Shown here: one piece after another, positions 8,231-17,613 of the stretch | How the letters are laid out: each line of letters begins with the position of its first letter | Numbering within the stretch: position 1 is the first letter of the stretch | Source: Terrimonas sp. | GTDB lineage: Bacteria; Bacteroidota; Bacteroidia; Chitinophagales; Chitinophagaceae | Direction of reading: 5' to 3' | Length of the DNA: 64,000 nucleotides | Assembly: GCA_016125075.1 (NCBI GenBank) | Contig: WGMO01000026.1 | Span: 106,145-170,144 of the forward strand | The notes under the pieces: model-generated | Database searches by the model: none | Told to the model about the DNA's origin: nothing | Seen by the model: only the letters and a program-made list of their open reading frames with translations | Position numbers and translations under genes: made by a program

Positions 8231-8245
8231 TGTGTTATTAGTACA
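8231..8245 (+). promoter_or_regulatory. Shared dyad TGTGT-N6-TACA, site A (amylase promoter)
   Basis: TGTGT at 8231-8235 and TACA at 8242-8245, 41 nt upstream of the amylase ATG. The same half-sites with the same 11-bp centre spacing occur upstream of both susC genes. The TACA half also begins TACATATTTG, so it may overlap a -7 element. Confidence 0.5.
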
Positions 8246-8286
8246 TATTTGTAATTTAGTCCTTCATTTTATTAAATTGCCTGCAT

Positions 8287-11154
8287 ATGAAGAGAAAGAT
8301 CCTTCTCCCCCTGCTATTCGTTTTCTTATTCCATTCCCTCCGGGCCCAACTGCTGTCCTGGAGTCCGCAGTTTGCGCAGGGAAATGGCAATATCACGATC
8401 CTGATGGATGCAACAAAGGGGAACCAGGCCTTGATGGGGTTCTCGGGTAATGTGTACGTTCATATAGGGGTCATCACCAATCTCAGTGCCAATTCCGGTG
8501 ATTGGAAACACGTTCCTTATACCTGGGGAACAACCCCGGCTGCCGCACAGGCCTTACCGGCTGGTCCGCCCAACAGGTGGTTTTATACGATCAGCAATAT
8601 CAATAGTTTTTTTAATCTCTCCGCTGGAGAAACGATTCTAAAAATTGCGATCCTGTTCCGCGACGGTACCGGGTCTACGGTACAGCGCAATGCAGATGGC
8701 AGCGACATGTTTGTGCCACTCTATGATAACAGCCTTTCTGTCCGGTTCAATGCTCCGCCTTTTGAACCGAAATATATTCCAGTGCTGGAGCCCATCAATA
8801 AACAGGTTGGCGAGTCCATTCCTGTAACCGCCGTTTCCAGTACATCATCCGATCTGAAATTATACCTGAATGGAAGCCTTATCCAAACCGCACTGGCGGA
8901 TACCAGCATACAGGCAACGCCCGTACTGACAGTAGCCGGTAACCAGGAACTGGTGGTGGAAGCGACTGCAGGAGCGAATACCAAAAAAGATACCCTCCAT
9001 TTTTTTGTGGCCTCGGCGCCAAATATTGCGGCATTACCTTCCGGTGTGCAGGATGGCATCAATTATGAGCCGGGGGATACTTCAATCATATTTGTCCTGT
9101 ATGCTCCCGGAAAGAACCGGGTTTCCCTGATCGGTGAGTTTCCGGGCAGCAACTGGTCCGAGCAAACGCAATATGTACTGAATAAAACCCCCGATGGTAA
9201 TCGTTGGTGGCGAAGGGTAACAGGACTGACACCCGGTACGGAATATGCTTTTCAATACCTGGTCGATGGCAACCTGAAGACCACCGACCCTTATTGTGAA
9301 AAGATTCTGGACCCCTGGAATGACGGATCGATACCTGCCGCCACCTACCCGGGTTTGAAACCTTATCCGGCAGCCGCTACTGGAATAGTGGGTGTGGTAC
9401 AACCCGGAAAACCGGCCTATAACTGGCATGTGAACAATTTCAGCCGGCCGGATAAGCGTAACCTTATGATTTATGAAATGCTCATGAGAGATTTTACGGC
9501 TGCGCATGACTGGAAGACCATGACGGATACCCTGAACTACCTGAAGCATCTCGGCATCAATGCGGTTGAGGTGATGCCCCTTAATGAATTCGAAGGCAAT
9601 AGCAGTTGGGGGTATAACCCGGATTTCTTCCTTGCCCCGGATAAATATTATGGGCCTGCAAATGATTTCAAGCGATTTATTGATTCCTGTCACAGCAAGG
9701 GCATCGCCGTCATCATGGACATTGCCCTAAACCATGCAACGGGTCTTTGCCCCCTTGCGGCCCTGTACTGGGATGGGGCGAATAACCGGCCCGCCGCCAA
9801 TAACCCCTGGTTCAACCAGGTGGCCACCCATCCTTTCAGTGTTTTCAATGATTTTAACCATGAAAGCCAGCCAACAAAATATTTTTTTAAAAGGGTTACA
9901 GAACACTGGTTGCAACAGTATAAGATCGATGGGTTCCGGTTCGACCTGTCGAAAGGGTTTACGCAAACCAATTCCGGTAATGATGTGAATGCCTGGAGCA
10001 GCTATGACGCCAGCAGGGTCGCCATCTGGAAATCCTATTATGATACCCTGCAGTCAAGGGCTCCCGGTTCTTATGCCATATTGGAACATTTTGCCGTTAA
10101 TGCCGAAGAACAGGAGCTTTCCAATTACGGGATGTTATTATGGGGGAATGCCAATTACAACTTTACAGCGGCTGCCAAGGGTGATTTACCCAATTCCAAT
10201 TTTGAATATGCCCTGCATACGGTTAGGGGATGGAACAACCCTTACCTTGTTTCCTATATGGAAAGTCATGACGAGGAAAGGGTCATGTATAATACGTTGC
10301 AGTCCGGGCTTGGATCCGGTTCCTACAATACTAAGGACCTGAATACCGCCCTGAAACGGAGTGAAATGTGTGCCTCCTTCCTGACCATGATGCCGGGTCC
10401 GAAAATGATCTGGGAATTTGGGGAACAGGGCTATGATTATTCGATCAACTATTGTACCAATGGAACCATCAACAACAACTGCCGTCTCGATCCCAAACCC
10501 ATTCGATGGGATTATCTGCAGGACGCCAGCCGCAAAGGCTTGCATGATGTGTATGGCAAACTGTTCAGTTTAAGGAACCACCCCCTTTATAAAAACGGGT
10601 TCCTTACCAATAGTGTTGACAAAAATCTTACCGGTGCCTTTAAATGGTTAAAGATTACCACCGATACTTCTAACCTGTTGGTAGTGGGTAATTTTGATGT
10701 GATACCACAGGCCGGTACCGTCACCTTTCAAAGTGCCGGCACCTGGTATGATTATCTGGACAACAGCACTGTTTCGGCAACGGGTACGGCGCAGACCCTG
10801 ACCCTGCAGCCCGGCGAGTACCATGTTTATATCAACAGGAATATCAATAATGTTTCCACTACTGCAGTTTCAAATTTGTATTATAACGGGAACCCGCTGC
10901 AGGCAAAAATTTATCCCAACCCTTCATCGGGTACGACTATTTTTGCCAACCTGAATATCCCGGAAACCGGTAATGTGCTCATTGAGCTTTTACACATCAA
11001 CGGGCAAAAGATAGAAACCCTTCAAAATAAATTCCTGGCAAAAGGGGAGTATATGGTTACGCTGGGATTAGGGAAACAACCGGTATCCGGAAACTATATC
11101 ATCAGTGTGAAGACAAAGCATTACTCTAATTATATAAAATTTGTCGTTCAATAA
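8287..11154 (+). CDS. Secreted GH13 alpha-amylase with T9SS sorting domain
   Basis: 955 aa. Signal peptide MKRKILLPLLFVFLFHSLRA, two N-terminal beta modules (about 22-150 and 160-240), a CBM48-like domain (about 255-345), a GH13 barrel (about 390-800), a beta C-domain, and a C-terminal type A T9SS sorting domain (about 875-955: AKIYPNPSSG...GNYIISVKT). Catalytic residues are recognisable: nucleophile Asp553 in DGFRFDLSKG, acid Glu600 in ILEHF, Asp662 in ESHDEERV. It should hydrolyse alpha-1,4-glucan outside the cell, released or anchored at the surface by T9SS. It opens the starch locus, 16 nt before the Nudix regulator gene, and carries the shared dyad in its promoter. Pullulanase-like activity is a weaker alternative because of the CBM48. 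Confidence 0.93.
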   Translation: MKRKILLPLLFVFLFHSLRAQLLSWSPQFAQGNGNITILMDATKGNQALMGFSGNVYVHIGVITNLSANSGDWKHVPYTWGTTPAAAQALPAGPPNRWFYTISNINSFFNLSAGETILKIAILFRDGTGSTVQRNADGSDMFVPLYDNSLSVRFNAPPFEPKYIPVLEPINKQVGESIPVTAVSSTSSDLKLYLNGSLIQTALADTSIQATPVLTVAGNQELVVEATAGANTKKDTLHFFVASAPNIAALPSGVQDGINYEPGDTSIIFVLYAPGKNRVSLIGEFPGSNWSEQTQYVLNKTPDGNRWWRRVTGLTPGTEYAFQYLVDGNLKTTDPYCEKILDPWNDGSIPAATYPGLKPYPAAATGIVGVVQPGKPAYNWHVNNFSRPDKRNLMIYEMLMRDFTAAHDWKTMTDTLNYLKHLGINAVEVMPLNEFEGNSSWGYNPDFFLAPDKYYGPANDFKRFIDSCHSKGIAVIMDIALNHATGLCPLAALYWDGANNRPAANNPWFNQVATHPFSVFNDFNHESQPTKYFFKRVTEHWLQQYKIDGFRFDLSKGFTQTNSGNDVNAWSSYDASRVAIWKSYYDTLQSRAPGSYAILEHFAVNAEEQELSNYGMLLWGNANYNFTAAAKGDLPNSNFEYALHTVRGWNNPYLVSYMESHDEERVMYNTLQSGLGSGSYNTKDLNTALKRSEMCASFLTMMPGPKMIWEFGEQGYDYSINYCTNGTINNNCRLDPKPIRWDYLQDASRKGLHDVYGKLFSLRNHPLYKNGFLTNSVDKNLTGAFKWLKITTDTSNLLVVGNFDVIPQAGTVTFQSAGTWYDYLDNSTVSATGTAQTLTLQPGEYHVYINRNINNVSTTAVSNLYYNGNPLQAKIYPNPSSGTTIFANLNIPETGNVLIELLHINGQKIETLQNKFLAKGEYMVTLGLGKQPVSGNYIISVKTKHYSNYIKFVVQ

Positions 11155-11170
11155 ATATCGATTATCAGCT

Positions 11171-11890
11171 ATGAGTACGAATAAGGGGAAGTTATCTTTG
11201 AAGACCGCCGAGATAGAGAAAATAAGCCACCTGGATTATTTTAATATAGCGGTTTCAGTTGACTGTGTCATTTTCGGTTACGAGCAGAACGAATTCAAGG
11301 TATTGTTGATTGAATCGGACCTGGAAGAATTTAAAGGGAAACTGTCTCTGCTGGGAGACCTGGTCCGACCGGATGAAGACCTTGACAGCGCCTCCTACCG
11401 CATTCTCAAGGAAAGGACAGGTTTGGATGATGTATACCTCCAGCAGGTACATACATTTGGTGCCATCCAGCGCCACCCATCGGGAAGGGTTATCACGACC
11501 GCCTATTATTCCCTGGTCAATATCAATCACCACCAGTTAAAGATTTCTGACAACCAGGTTCACTGGCACAATGTAGCCGATATAAGGGCAATGGCATTTG
11601 ACCATAAGCAGATCCTGGATACCTGTCATGAAATGCTCCGGTCCCATATCATGGAACACCCGGTAATCTTTAACCTGTTGCCTGAAAAGTTTTCACTCCG
11701 GCTGCTCCAGGACCTTTACGAGGCCATCCTCGGGGTTCAGCTGGACAGAAGAAATTTCCGGAAAAAAATTTCCCTAAAAGACTGGGTCCAGGACCTCGAC
11801 GAAATGGAAACGGATGTGCCCCACCGGCCCGGTAAATTATATAAGGCTAAAGCCAAAATGAGCAATGGCACCATTACCGGGGTAATTTAA
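11171..11890 (+). CDS. Nudix-domain transcriptional regulator (NrtR/AraR-like)
   Basis: 239 aa from the ATG at 11171, which avoids overlap with the amylase. Residues about 25-150 form a Nudix fold (AVSVDCVIFGYE...KVLLIES). Residues about 160-225 form a winged-helix domain (FSLRLLQDLYEAILG...RRNFRKKI). This order is the NrtR/AraR type, in which the Nudix domain senses a ligand rather than hydrolysing it. Consistent with that, the catalytic box REUXEE is degenerate, reading RILKER at residues 77-82. A Bacteroides relative, BtAraR, controls arabinose genes. Lying between the amylase and susC, both of which bear TGTGT-N6-TACA, it is the natural candidate to regulate the locus; the ligand is not known. 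Confidence 0.88.
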   Translation: MSTNKGKLSLKTAEIEKISHLDYFNIAVSVDCVIFGYEQNEFKVLLIESDLEEFKGKLSLLGDLVRPDEDLDSASYRILKERTGLDDVYLQQVHTFGAIQRHPSGRVITTAYYSLVNINHHQLKISDNQVHWHNVADIRAMAFDHKQILDTCHEMLRSHIMEHPVIFNLLPEKFSLRLLQDLYEAILGVQLDRRNFRKKISLKDWVQDLDEMETDVPHRPGKLYKAKAKMSNGTITGVI

Positions 11891-12019
11891 AATTTGTCTA
11901 AACAGTTGGGTATCAGTAGTCTATTTTTTTCAACAGAATTCATAATCTCCCATTTTTGTTAAGGGCATGATAAAAATCAAGTATAATTTTTTTGGAGGGT
12001 TAATATAATTATCTATTAT

Positions 12020-12036
12020 TGTGTAAGAAATACACA
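12020..12036 (+). promoter_or_regulatory. Shared dyad, site B (susC promoter of the starch locus)
   Basis: TGTGTA-AGAAA-TACACA: a perfect 6-bp inverted repeat with 5-nt centre, 45 nt upstream of the susC ATG at 12082. It is the most symmetric of the three sites and defines the dyad. Confidence 0.6.
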
Positions 12037-12081
12037 TTAAGTATTTCAAAACTTATTCATCTAACAGCTTAATGATTGCTT

Positions 12082-15081
12082 ATGCGCCGCAGAAATTTAA
12101 TGAAGACGTTGGTCTTTTCATTGTTGCTGATTACAGCACAATTTTCATTTTCACAGGACAGGGTCATTACGGGCAGGGTTACTGATTCGAAAGACGGGTC
12201 AGGCTTATCCGGTGTTACTGTCGCAGCAAAAGGCACAACCAGTGGTACGCAGACAAATGCCGAAGGCGTTTTTAGTTTGCAGGTAGCCCCTTCCGTAACC
12301 ACATTGGTTTTTTCTTCTGTTGGATTTACCACACAGGAGATAAATATTGTAGGAAAGTCTACAGTTGATGTTTCTTTAGCCTTGAATACCGCTTCTCTGG
12401 GAGAGGTTGTCGTGATCGGTTATGGTACTTCCCGTAAGAAAGACCTCACCGGTTCAGTTGTCAGTATCTCTTCAAAGGATTTTAACAAGGGAACCATCAC
12501 TACACCCGAACAATTAATTTCCGGAAAAGTAGCCGGTGTGGCGATCACCTCCAACAGTGGTCAGCCCGGCTCAGGCAGTACCATCCAAATTCGTGGCGGG
12601 GCCTCCCTGAATGCCAGTAATGATCCGTTGATCGTGATCGACGGGTTGCCGATTTCTAATGACGGTATTTCGGGTGCTTCCAATCCTTTGAGCCTGATCA
12701 ACCCTGCAGATATCGAATCTTTCAGTATCCTGAAAGACGCTTCTGCGACTGCTATTTACGGTTCCAGGGCCTCCAACGGGGTGATCATGATCACCACCAA
12801 GAAAGGGAAAAGGGGTAAACCGGTATTTAATTTCAGCACCCAGTTATCCCTCGCTAATATTGCCAAGAAGGTAGATGTACTGTCAACCCAGCAGTTGCGC
12901 GATATTGTAACCACCAATGGTAATGCTTCCCTGGTGGGTTTGCTGGGATCGGCTAATACCGACTGGCAGGACAAGATTTACCAAACTGCATTGGGAAATG
13001 ATAATAATCTCAGCATCTCTGGCGCCTTTCAGAAAATCCCTTACAGGGTCTCTCTTGGTTTTTTAAACCAGAATGGTATCCTGAAAACGGATAACCTGCA
13101 AAGAACATCGGTAGGGATCAACCTGAGCCCGATGCTGCTGGATAATCATCTGAAGATCGATCTCAATTTGAAAGGAGCTAATAGCAATACAAGGTTTGCC
13201 AACCAGGGTGCGATTGGGGCAGCGGTCAGTTTTGACCCTACCCAGGATGTCTATTCTAAAAGCAGCCGGTTTGGCGGCTACTGGGAATGGCTGGATCCAA
13301 ATTCAACCACCGGGTTAAAAGCACTTTCACCCAAAAATCCTCTGGGTCAGTTGGAACAGCGTATCGATAAAAGCACGGTAAAGAGAAGTGTGGGGAATGT
13401 GCTGGTGGATTATAAAATGCATTTTTTACCCGACCTGCATGCCGTTTTGAATACGGGATATGATATCTCCGAAGGCACCGGTACGGTGGTGATCAATGAC
13501 AGTGCAGCGATGAGTTATAATCGTTTCAAGGATGGTAGCGGTGTTTTTCATGGCGGACAGAACACTTATTATAAACAGACCAGGACCAATACCTATCTGA
13601 ACTTCAATTTTAACTATTCAAAGGATATCCCTTCCATCGATAGCAGGATTGAAGCCCTGGCAGGTTATGAATACCAGGATTACCTGACCAAGAACTATAA
13701 TTATCCTGACCTGACTTTTGACAAGACTGTTGTATCCACCCCCACCTTTCCGTTTGATAAACCGGAATACAGGCTGGTTTCCTTCCTGGGCCGTGTGGTA
13801 TATAATTTTAAAAACAAGTATATCCTGACCGGTTCGGTGAGAAGGGATGGTTCCTCCAAATTCAACCCGGATAACCGTTGGGGAACATTTCCTTCCGGAG
13901 CATTTGCCTGGAAAATAAAAGAAGAATCTTTTGTCAAGAATTCCAAAATTGTATCAGACCTGAAACTTCGAATTGGGTATGGTGTGACCGGGCAACAGGA
14001 TGGTATCGGGTATTATGATTATATCTCTTATTACAACCTGAGCACCCTGACTGCACAATACCAGTTTGATAATTCTTATTACCAGCTCTATCGTCCCGGT
14101 GGTTATTATTACAACAGGAAATGGGAACAAACTGCCACCACCAACGTGGCTGTTGATTATGGATTTTTGGATAACAGGATCACCGGTAGTGTCGAATTTT
14201 ATTATAAAAAGACCACCGACCTGCTCAACCGGATCAATCAGCCGGCGGGTACCAATTTCTCCAATACGATTGTGGCCAATGTGGGAAGTATGGAAAATAA
14301 GGGAGTTGAGTTTACCGTGAACGTACAACCGATCAAAAACAAGGACCTTACCTGGGATGTAGCTTTCAATGCTACCTACAATGAAAACAAGATCACCAAA
14401 CTGACCATCTCAGATGACCCTACATATGCAGGGGCAAGATTTGGTGGTATCTCCGGGGGTACGGGTAATACGATACTGATCCAGTCAGTGGGTTACAACA
14501 GGGGCGCTTTTTTTGTATACAAGCAAGTGTATGAAAAAGGTACGAACAAGCCCATCGATAACCTCTTTGCTGACCTGAACAGGGATGGTGTGATCAATGA
14601 AAAGGACCTTTACCAATACAAAGGGGTGGATCCAAAGGCATTCTTTGGTTTCAGTACCAACCTGAACTATAAGAACTGGAATGCAGGTTTGGTGATGCGT
14701 GCCAATGTTGGTAACTATATTTATAATAATGTGGCATCCAGTACCGGTACCATCAGAAATATCCTGAACCCGATCGGGTTCATCAATAACGGATCCACCG
14801 ATGTGCTGAATACCAATTTCAGTGGTAACGGCACCAACTATTACTCTTCAGACTATTATGTTCAGAATGCTTCTTTCCTGCGGATGGATAATATCAACAT
14901 AGGATATAACGCCGGTAATGTAATCAGTGACAAGACCAACCTTCGTATCAATGTCAATGTGCAGAATGTTTTTGTGATCACAAAATATAAAGGGCTGGAT
15001 CCTGAGATCAATGGTGGGATCGATAATAATTTCTATCCAAGACCCAGGACGATTGCATTAGGCATCAACCTTGATTTTTAA
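12082..15081 (+). CDS. SusC/RagA-family TonB-dependent outer-membrane transporter (starch locus)
   Basis: 999 aa from the ATG at 12082 (MRRRNLMKTLVF; an ATG at 12100 is also possible). Signal peptide to FSFSQ; carboxypeptidase-regulatory-like domain about 28-105 (ITGRVTDSKDGSGLSGVTV); TonB box region (EVVVIGYGTSRKKDLTG); plug (about 120-240: GKVAGVAITSNSGQPG, IQIRGGASLNAS, DGLPI, ILKDASATAIYGSRASNG); then a 22-stranded barrel ending in aromatic LDF. It forms the energy-dependent pore for glycan oligomers beneath its SusD lid. Its susD follows after 32 nt, with susE and susF in the same orientation and no terminator between them, so the four are read as one operon. Expression is probably tied to the dyad upstream. 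Confidence 0.95.
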   Translation: MRRRNLMKTLVFSLLLITAQFSFSQDRVITGRVTDSKDGSGLSGVTVAAKGTTSGTQTNAEGVFSLQVAPSVTTLVFSSVGFTTQEINIVGKSTVDVSLALNTASLGEVVVIGYGTSRKKDLTGSVVSISSKDFNKGTITTPEQLISGKVAGVAITSNSGQPGSGSTIQIRGGASLNASNDPLIVIDGLPISNDGISGASNPLSLINPADIESFSILKDASATAIYGSRASNGVIMITTKKGKRGKPVFNFSTQLSLANIAKKVDVLSTQQLRDIVTTNGNASLVGLLGSANTDWQDKIYQTALGNDNNLSISGAFQKIPYRVSLGFLNQNGILKTDNLQRTSVGINLSPMLLDNHLKIDLNLKGANSNTRFANQGAIGAAVSFDPTQDVYSKSSRFGGYWEWLDPNSTTGLKALSPKNPLGQLEQRIDKSTVKRSVGNVLVDYKMHFLPDLHAVLNTGYDISEGTGTVVINDSAAMSYNRFKDGSGVFHGGQNTYYKQTRTNTYLNFNFNYSKDIPSIDSRIEALAGYEYQDYLTKNYNYPDLTFDKTVVSTPTFPFDKPEYRLVSFLGRVVYNFKNKYILTGSVRRDGSSKFNPDNRWGTFPSGAFAWKIKEESFVKNSKIVSDLKLRIGYGVTGQQDGIGYYDYISYYNLSTLTAQYQFDNSYYQLYRPGGYYYNRKWEQTATTNVAVDYGFLDNRITGSVEFYYKKTTDLLNRINQPAGTNFSNTIVANVGSMENKGVEFTVNVQPIKNKDLTWDVAFNATYNENKITKLTISDDPTYAGARFGGISGGTGNTILIQSVGYNRGAFFVYKQVYEKGTNKPIDNLFADLNRDGVINEKDLYQYKGVDPKAFFGFSTNLNYKNWNAGLVMRANVGNYIYNNVASSTGTIRNILNPIGFINNGSTDVLNTNFSGNGTNYYSSDYYVQNASFLRMDNINIGYNAGNVISDKTNLRINVNVQNVFVITKYKGLDPEINGGIDNNFYPRPRTIALGINLDF

Positions 15082-15113
15082 TCTTAATACAGGCTAACGA
15101 TAAAAAAACGAAT

Positions 15114-16703
15114 ATGAAAAGAAATTTCTTTACAATAACATTGATCCTGTTGGTGGTTTCGGGCAGTATTATTTCCTGTACGAAGAAGCTGGACCTGGTG
15201 CCGACCAATGATATCACTTCGGCAACCGTATACAGCACCCCCACGGGTTACAAGCTGGCATTTGCCAAATTATATGGCAGTTTTGCCCTTACTGGTAACC
15301 AGGGACCTGCCGGGAACGGAGATGTGCAGGGAATTGACGAAGGCACCTCCGATTTTCTTCGTCTTTTCTGGAAAGCCCAGGAACTCAGTACGGATGAGGC
15401 GGTGGTATCATGGGGTGACCCTGGTATCCAGGATTTTCACAACATGAACTGGTCTGCCAGTAACCCGATGCTGACAGGGGTATATTATCGTTCTTATTAC
15501 CAGATCACTTTGTGTAACGATTTTATCAATCAGTCAACCGATGCCAATCTTTCATCAAGAGGCATATCCGGTGCAGACGCAGATGCGATCAAGGTGTATC
15601 GGGAAGAAGCTAGATACCTCCGCGCTTTTCAATACTGGGTATTGATGGATCTTTTTGGCAATGTTCCTTTTGTTACGGAGAATGATGCTTTAGGTTCAGT
15701 ATTGCCTTCGCAAATTAACCGAGCTGATCTTTTTATTTATATCGAAACAGAGTTGAAGGATTTGGAATCAAAACTGGTCGCGGCTCGTGGAAACGAATAT
15801 GGAAGAGCTGACCAGGCAGCTGTTTGGGCTTTACTGGCCCGCCTTTACCTTAATGCCGGTGTTTATACAGGTACACCGCGATGGACGGATGCAGCAACCT
15901 ATGCTGCCAAAGTGATTGGGGCGGGTTATACCCTGACCTCCGATTACCGGCAACTGATGCTGGCTGATAACCAGTTGAACAAAAATGAATTTATTTTCAC
16001 GATCAATTATGATGGATTAAAAACACAGAATTGGGGAGGCACCACCTTCCTGGCGCATGCATCTGTGGGTGGAAACATGACTGCTTCAGTTTATGGACTT
16101 GATGGAGGCTGGGCCGGCATCCGGGCTACCAAGAACTTACCCTTACTTTTTCCTGATGTAAACGGAACCACCGATAAGCGGGCGCAATTCTTTACTTCGG
16201 GCCAGAATATGGAGATCAATGACCTTACTCAATTCACTGATGGGTATGCGGTCACCAAATACAGGAATGTAACCCGGTCCGGAGCGGCAGGCTCAAGTCT
16301 GACCTGGGTCGATATTGATTTTCCTGTTTTCAGGTTACCCGAAATGTACCTTATTTATGCTGAAGCGGTGGCCAGGGATAATGCAGCAGGCAGTATCGCA
16401 ACGGCAACGGGATATATCAATGCCCTAAGGGGCCGCGCTTATGGCAACACCAGCGGTGATATTTCTTCTGCCCAGTTAACCCCCGATTTTGTTTTAAATG
16501 AAAGAGGCAGGGAATTGTATTGGGAAGGATTCAGGAGAACGGACCTGATACGGTTTAATAAATTTACAGAAGGTACCTATCTCTGGCCCTGGAAAGGCGG
16601 AGTCAAAAGCGGAACATCTGTAGCCGGGTTCAGAAAACTGTATCCGATCCCTTCTGCTGATATTTCATCCAATACCAACCTGGTGCAAAATCCAGGCTAC
16701 TAA
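15114..16703 (+). CDS. SusD-family glycan-binding lipoprotein (starch locus)
   Basis: 529 aa. It begins MKRNFFTITLILLVVSGSIISC, lipidated at Cys22. N-terminal SusD-like TPR region (KLDLVPTNDITSATVY, EEARYLRAFQYWVLMDLFGNVPFV) and C-terminal RagB/SusD domain (FRLPEMYLIYAEAV, LNERGRELYWEGFRRTDLIRF, LYPIPSADI...NPGY) are both complete. SusD proteins cap SusC on the cell surface and present the bound oligosaccharide. Placement right behind susC and before susE/susF shows the pairing. Ligand specificity for starch is inferred from the flanking amylase and SusE/F-type proteins. Confidence 0.94.
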   Translation: MKRNFFTITLILLVVSGSIISCTKKLDLVPTNDITSATVYSTPTGYKLAFAKLYGSFALTGNQGPAGNGDVQGIDEGTSDFLRLFWKAQELSTDEAVVSWGDPGIQDFHNMNWSASNPMLTGVYYRSYYQITLCNDFINQSTDANLSSRGISGADADAIKVYREEARYLRAFQYWVLMDLFGNVPFVTENDALGSVLPSQINRADLFIYIETELKDLESKLVAARGNEYGRADQAAVWALLARLYLNAGVYTGTPRWTDAATYAAKVIGAGYTLTSDYRQLMLADNQLNKNEFIFTINYDGLKTQNWGGTTFLAHASVGGNMTASVYGLDGGWAGIRATKNLPLLFPDVNGTTDKRAQFFTSGQNMEINDLTQFTDGYAVTKYRNVTRSGAAGSSLTWVDIDFPVFRLPEMYLIYAEAVARDNAAGSIATATGYINALRGRAYGNTSGDISSAQLTPDFVLNERGRELYWEGFRRTDLIRFNKFTEGTYLWPWKGGVKSGTSVAGFRKLYPIPSADISSNTNLVQNPGY

Positions 16704-16742
16704 TCATCTAAAACTAAATTAACGCTAATTAAAAGATAAATT

Positions 16743-17582
16743 ATGAAAGCATTATTCCACAAGTTGTTTTTCATAAGTGCCCTTGCGGTTGCTTTGGGGT
16801 CCTGTAAAAAGGATGAGGCGAAAGATTTTTTTGAGGGAGGTACCAACCCGGTTCTGACTGCATCATTATCAGGAAGCATTCCTTTGTCATATGCTACGGA
16901 GGGAAACAATGCCATTGATTTAAACTGGACCAACCCTGATTACCGGTTTACCTCCGGTATCAGTTCACAGGATGTGAATTATACTTTAGAGATCGATACG
17001 GTGGGGGCCAATTTTACCAATCCCAATAAGGTTACGATCGTCATCAGTAAGGAATTAAGCAGGTCGTTTATCCAAAGCCAGTTCAATGACTACCTGCTGA
17101 ATACCCTATTGCTGGTTCCCGGTATGCAGCACAATATTGAAATGCGGGTCAAGTCTGCTTTATCTGGTGATAATGCCGTCCTGATCTCCAATGTGCTTCA
17201 GTTCCAGGTAACGCCCTATGCGATTCCGCCGAAAGTGGCGCCACCTGCATCGGGTAATCTTTATATCACCGGAAGTGCAACCCCGGCCAGTTGGATGGGT
17301 GGTGGCGACCCCGAACTGGTCAGCCAGAAATTCAATAAGATCAGCACCACTTTATTTGAGCTGCCGAGTATCGCATTGACCGGTGGCGGCTCCTATCTTT
17401 TTGTTCCTGTTTATGGTGACTGGGGTAATAAGTATGGTTTTACAGGCGCCAATAATACCAACAATGTGAATGGTGATGATTTTAAAAAGGAAGGAGGTGA
17501 TATGTTAGCACCTGCTGCCAGTGGTAATTATAAAATTACCGTTGATTTCCAGCGGGGAAAATTCACGGTTGTGAAACTGTAA
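16743..17582 (+). CDS. SusE-like outer-membrane starch-binding lipoprotein
   Basis: 279 aa. MKALFHKLFFISALAVALGSC is a lipoprotein signal, followed by KKDEAKD, an acidic stretch like the Bacteroidota surface-export signal. An Ig-like SusE domain spans about 35-165 (PVLTASLSGSIPLSY, AIDLNWTNPDY, VNYTLEIDTVG). A C-terminal SusE/SusF carbohydrate-binding module follows at about 175-279 (LYITGSATPASWMGGGDP...GNYKITVDFQRGKFTV). It should bind starch at the surface and help retain substrate for the SusCD complex. It lies 39 nt after susD and 31 nt before the SusF-like gene. Confidence 0.9.
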   Translation: MKALFHKLFFISALAVALGSCKKDEAKDFFEGGTNPVLTASLSGSIPLSYATEGNNAIDLNWTNPDYRFTSGISSQDVNYTLEIDTVGANFTNPNKVTIVISKELSRSFIQSQFNDYLLNTLLLVPGMQHNIEMRVKSALSGDNAVLISNVLQFQVTPYAIPPKVAPPASGNLYITGSATPASWMGGGDPELVSQKFNKISTTLFELPSIALTGGGSYLFVPVYGDWGNKYGFTGANNTNNVNGDDFKKEGGDMLAPAASGNYKITVDFQRGKFTVVKL

Positions 17583-17613
17583 ACCATCATTGTAAAAAAA
17601 TAAAAATATACAG

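Noticed and set aside
11171..11890. Nudix gene as an active pyrophosphohydrolase
   Set aside because: The catalytic box is degenerate and a winged-helix domain follows, so a regulator is more likely.
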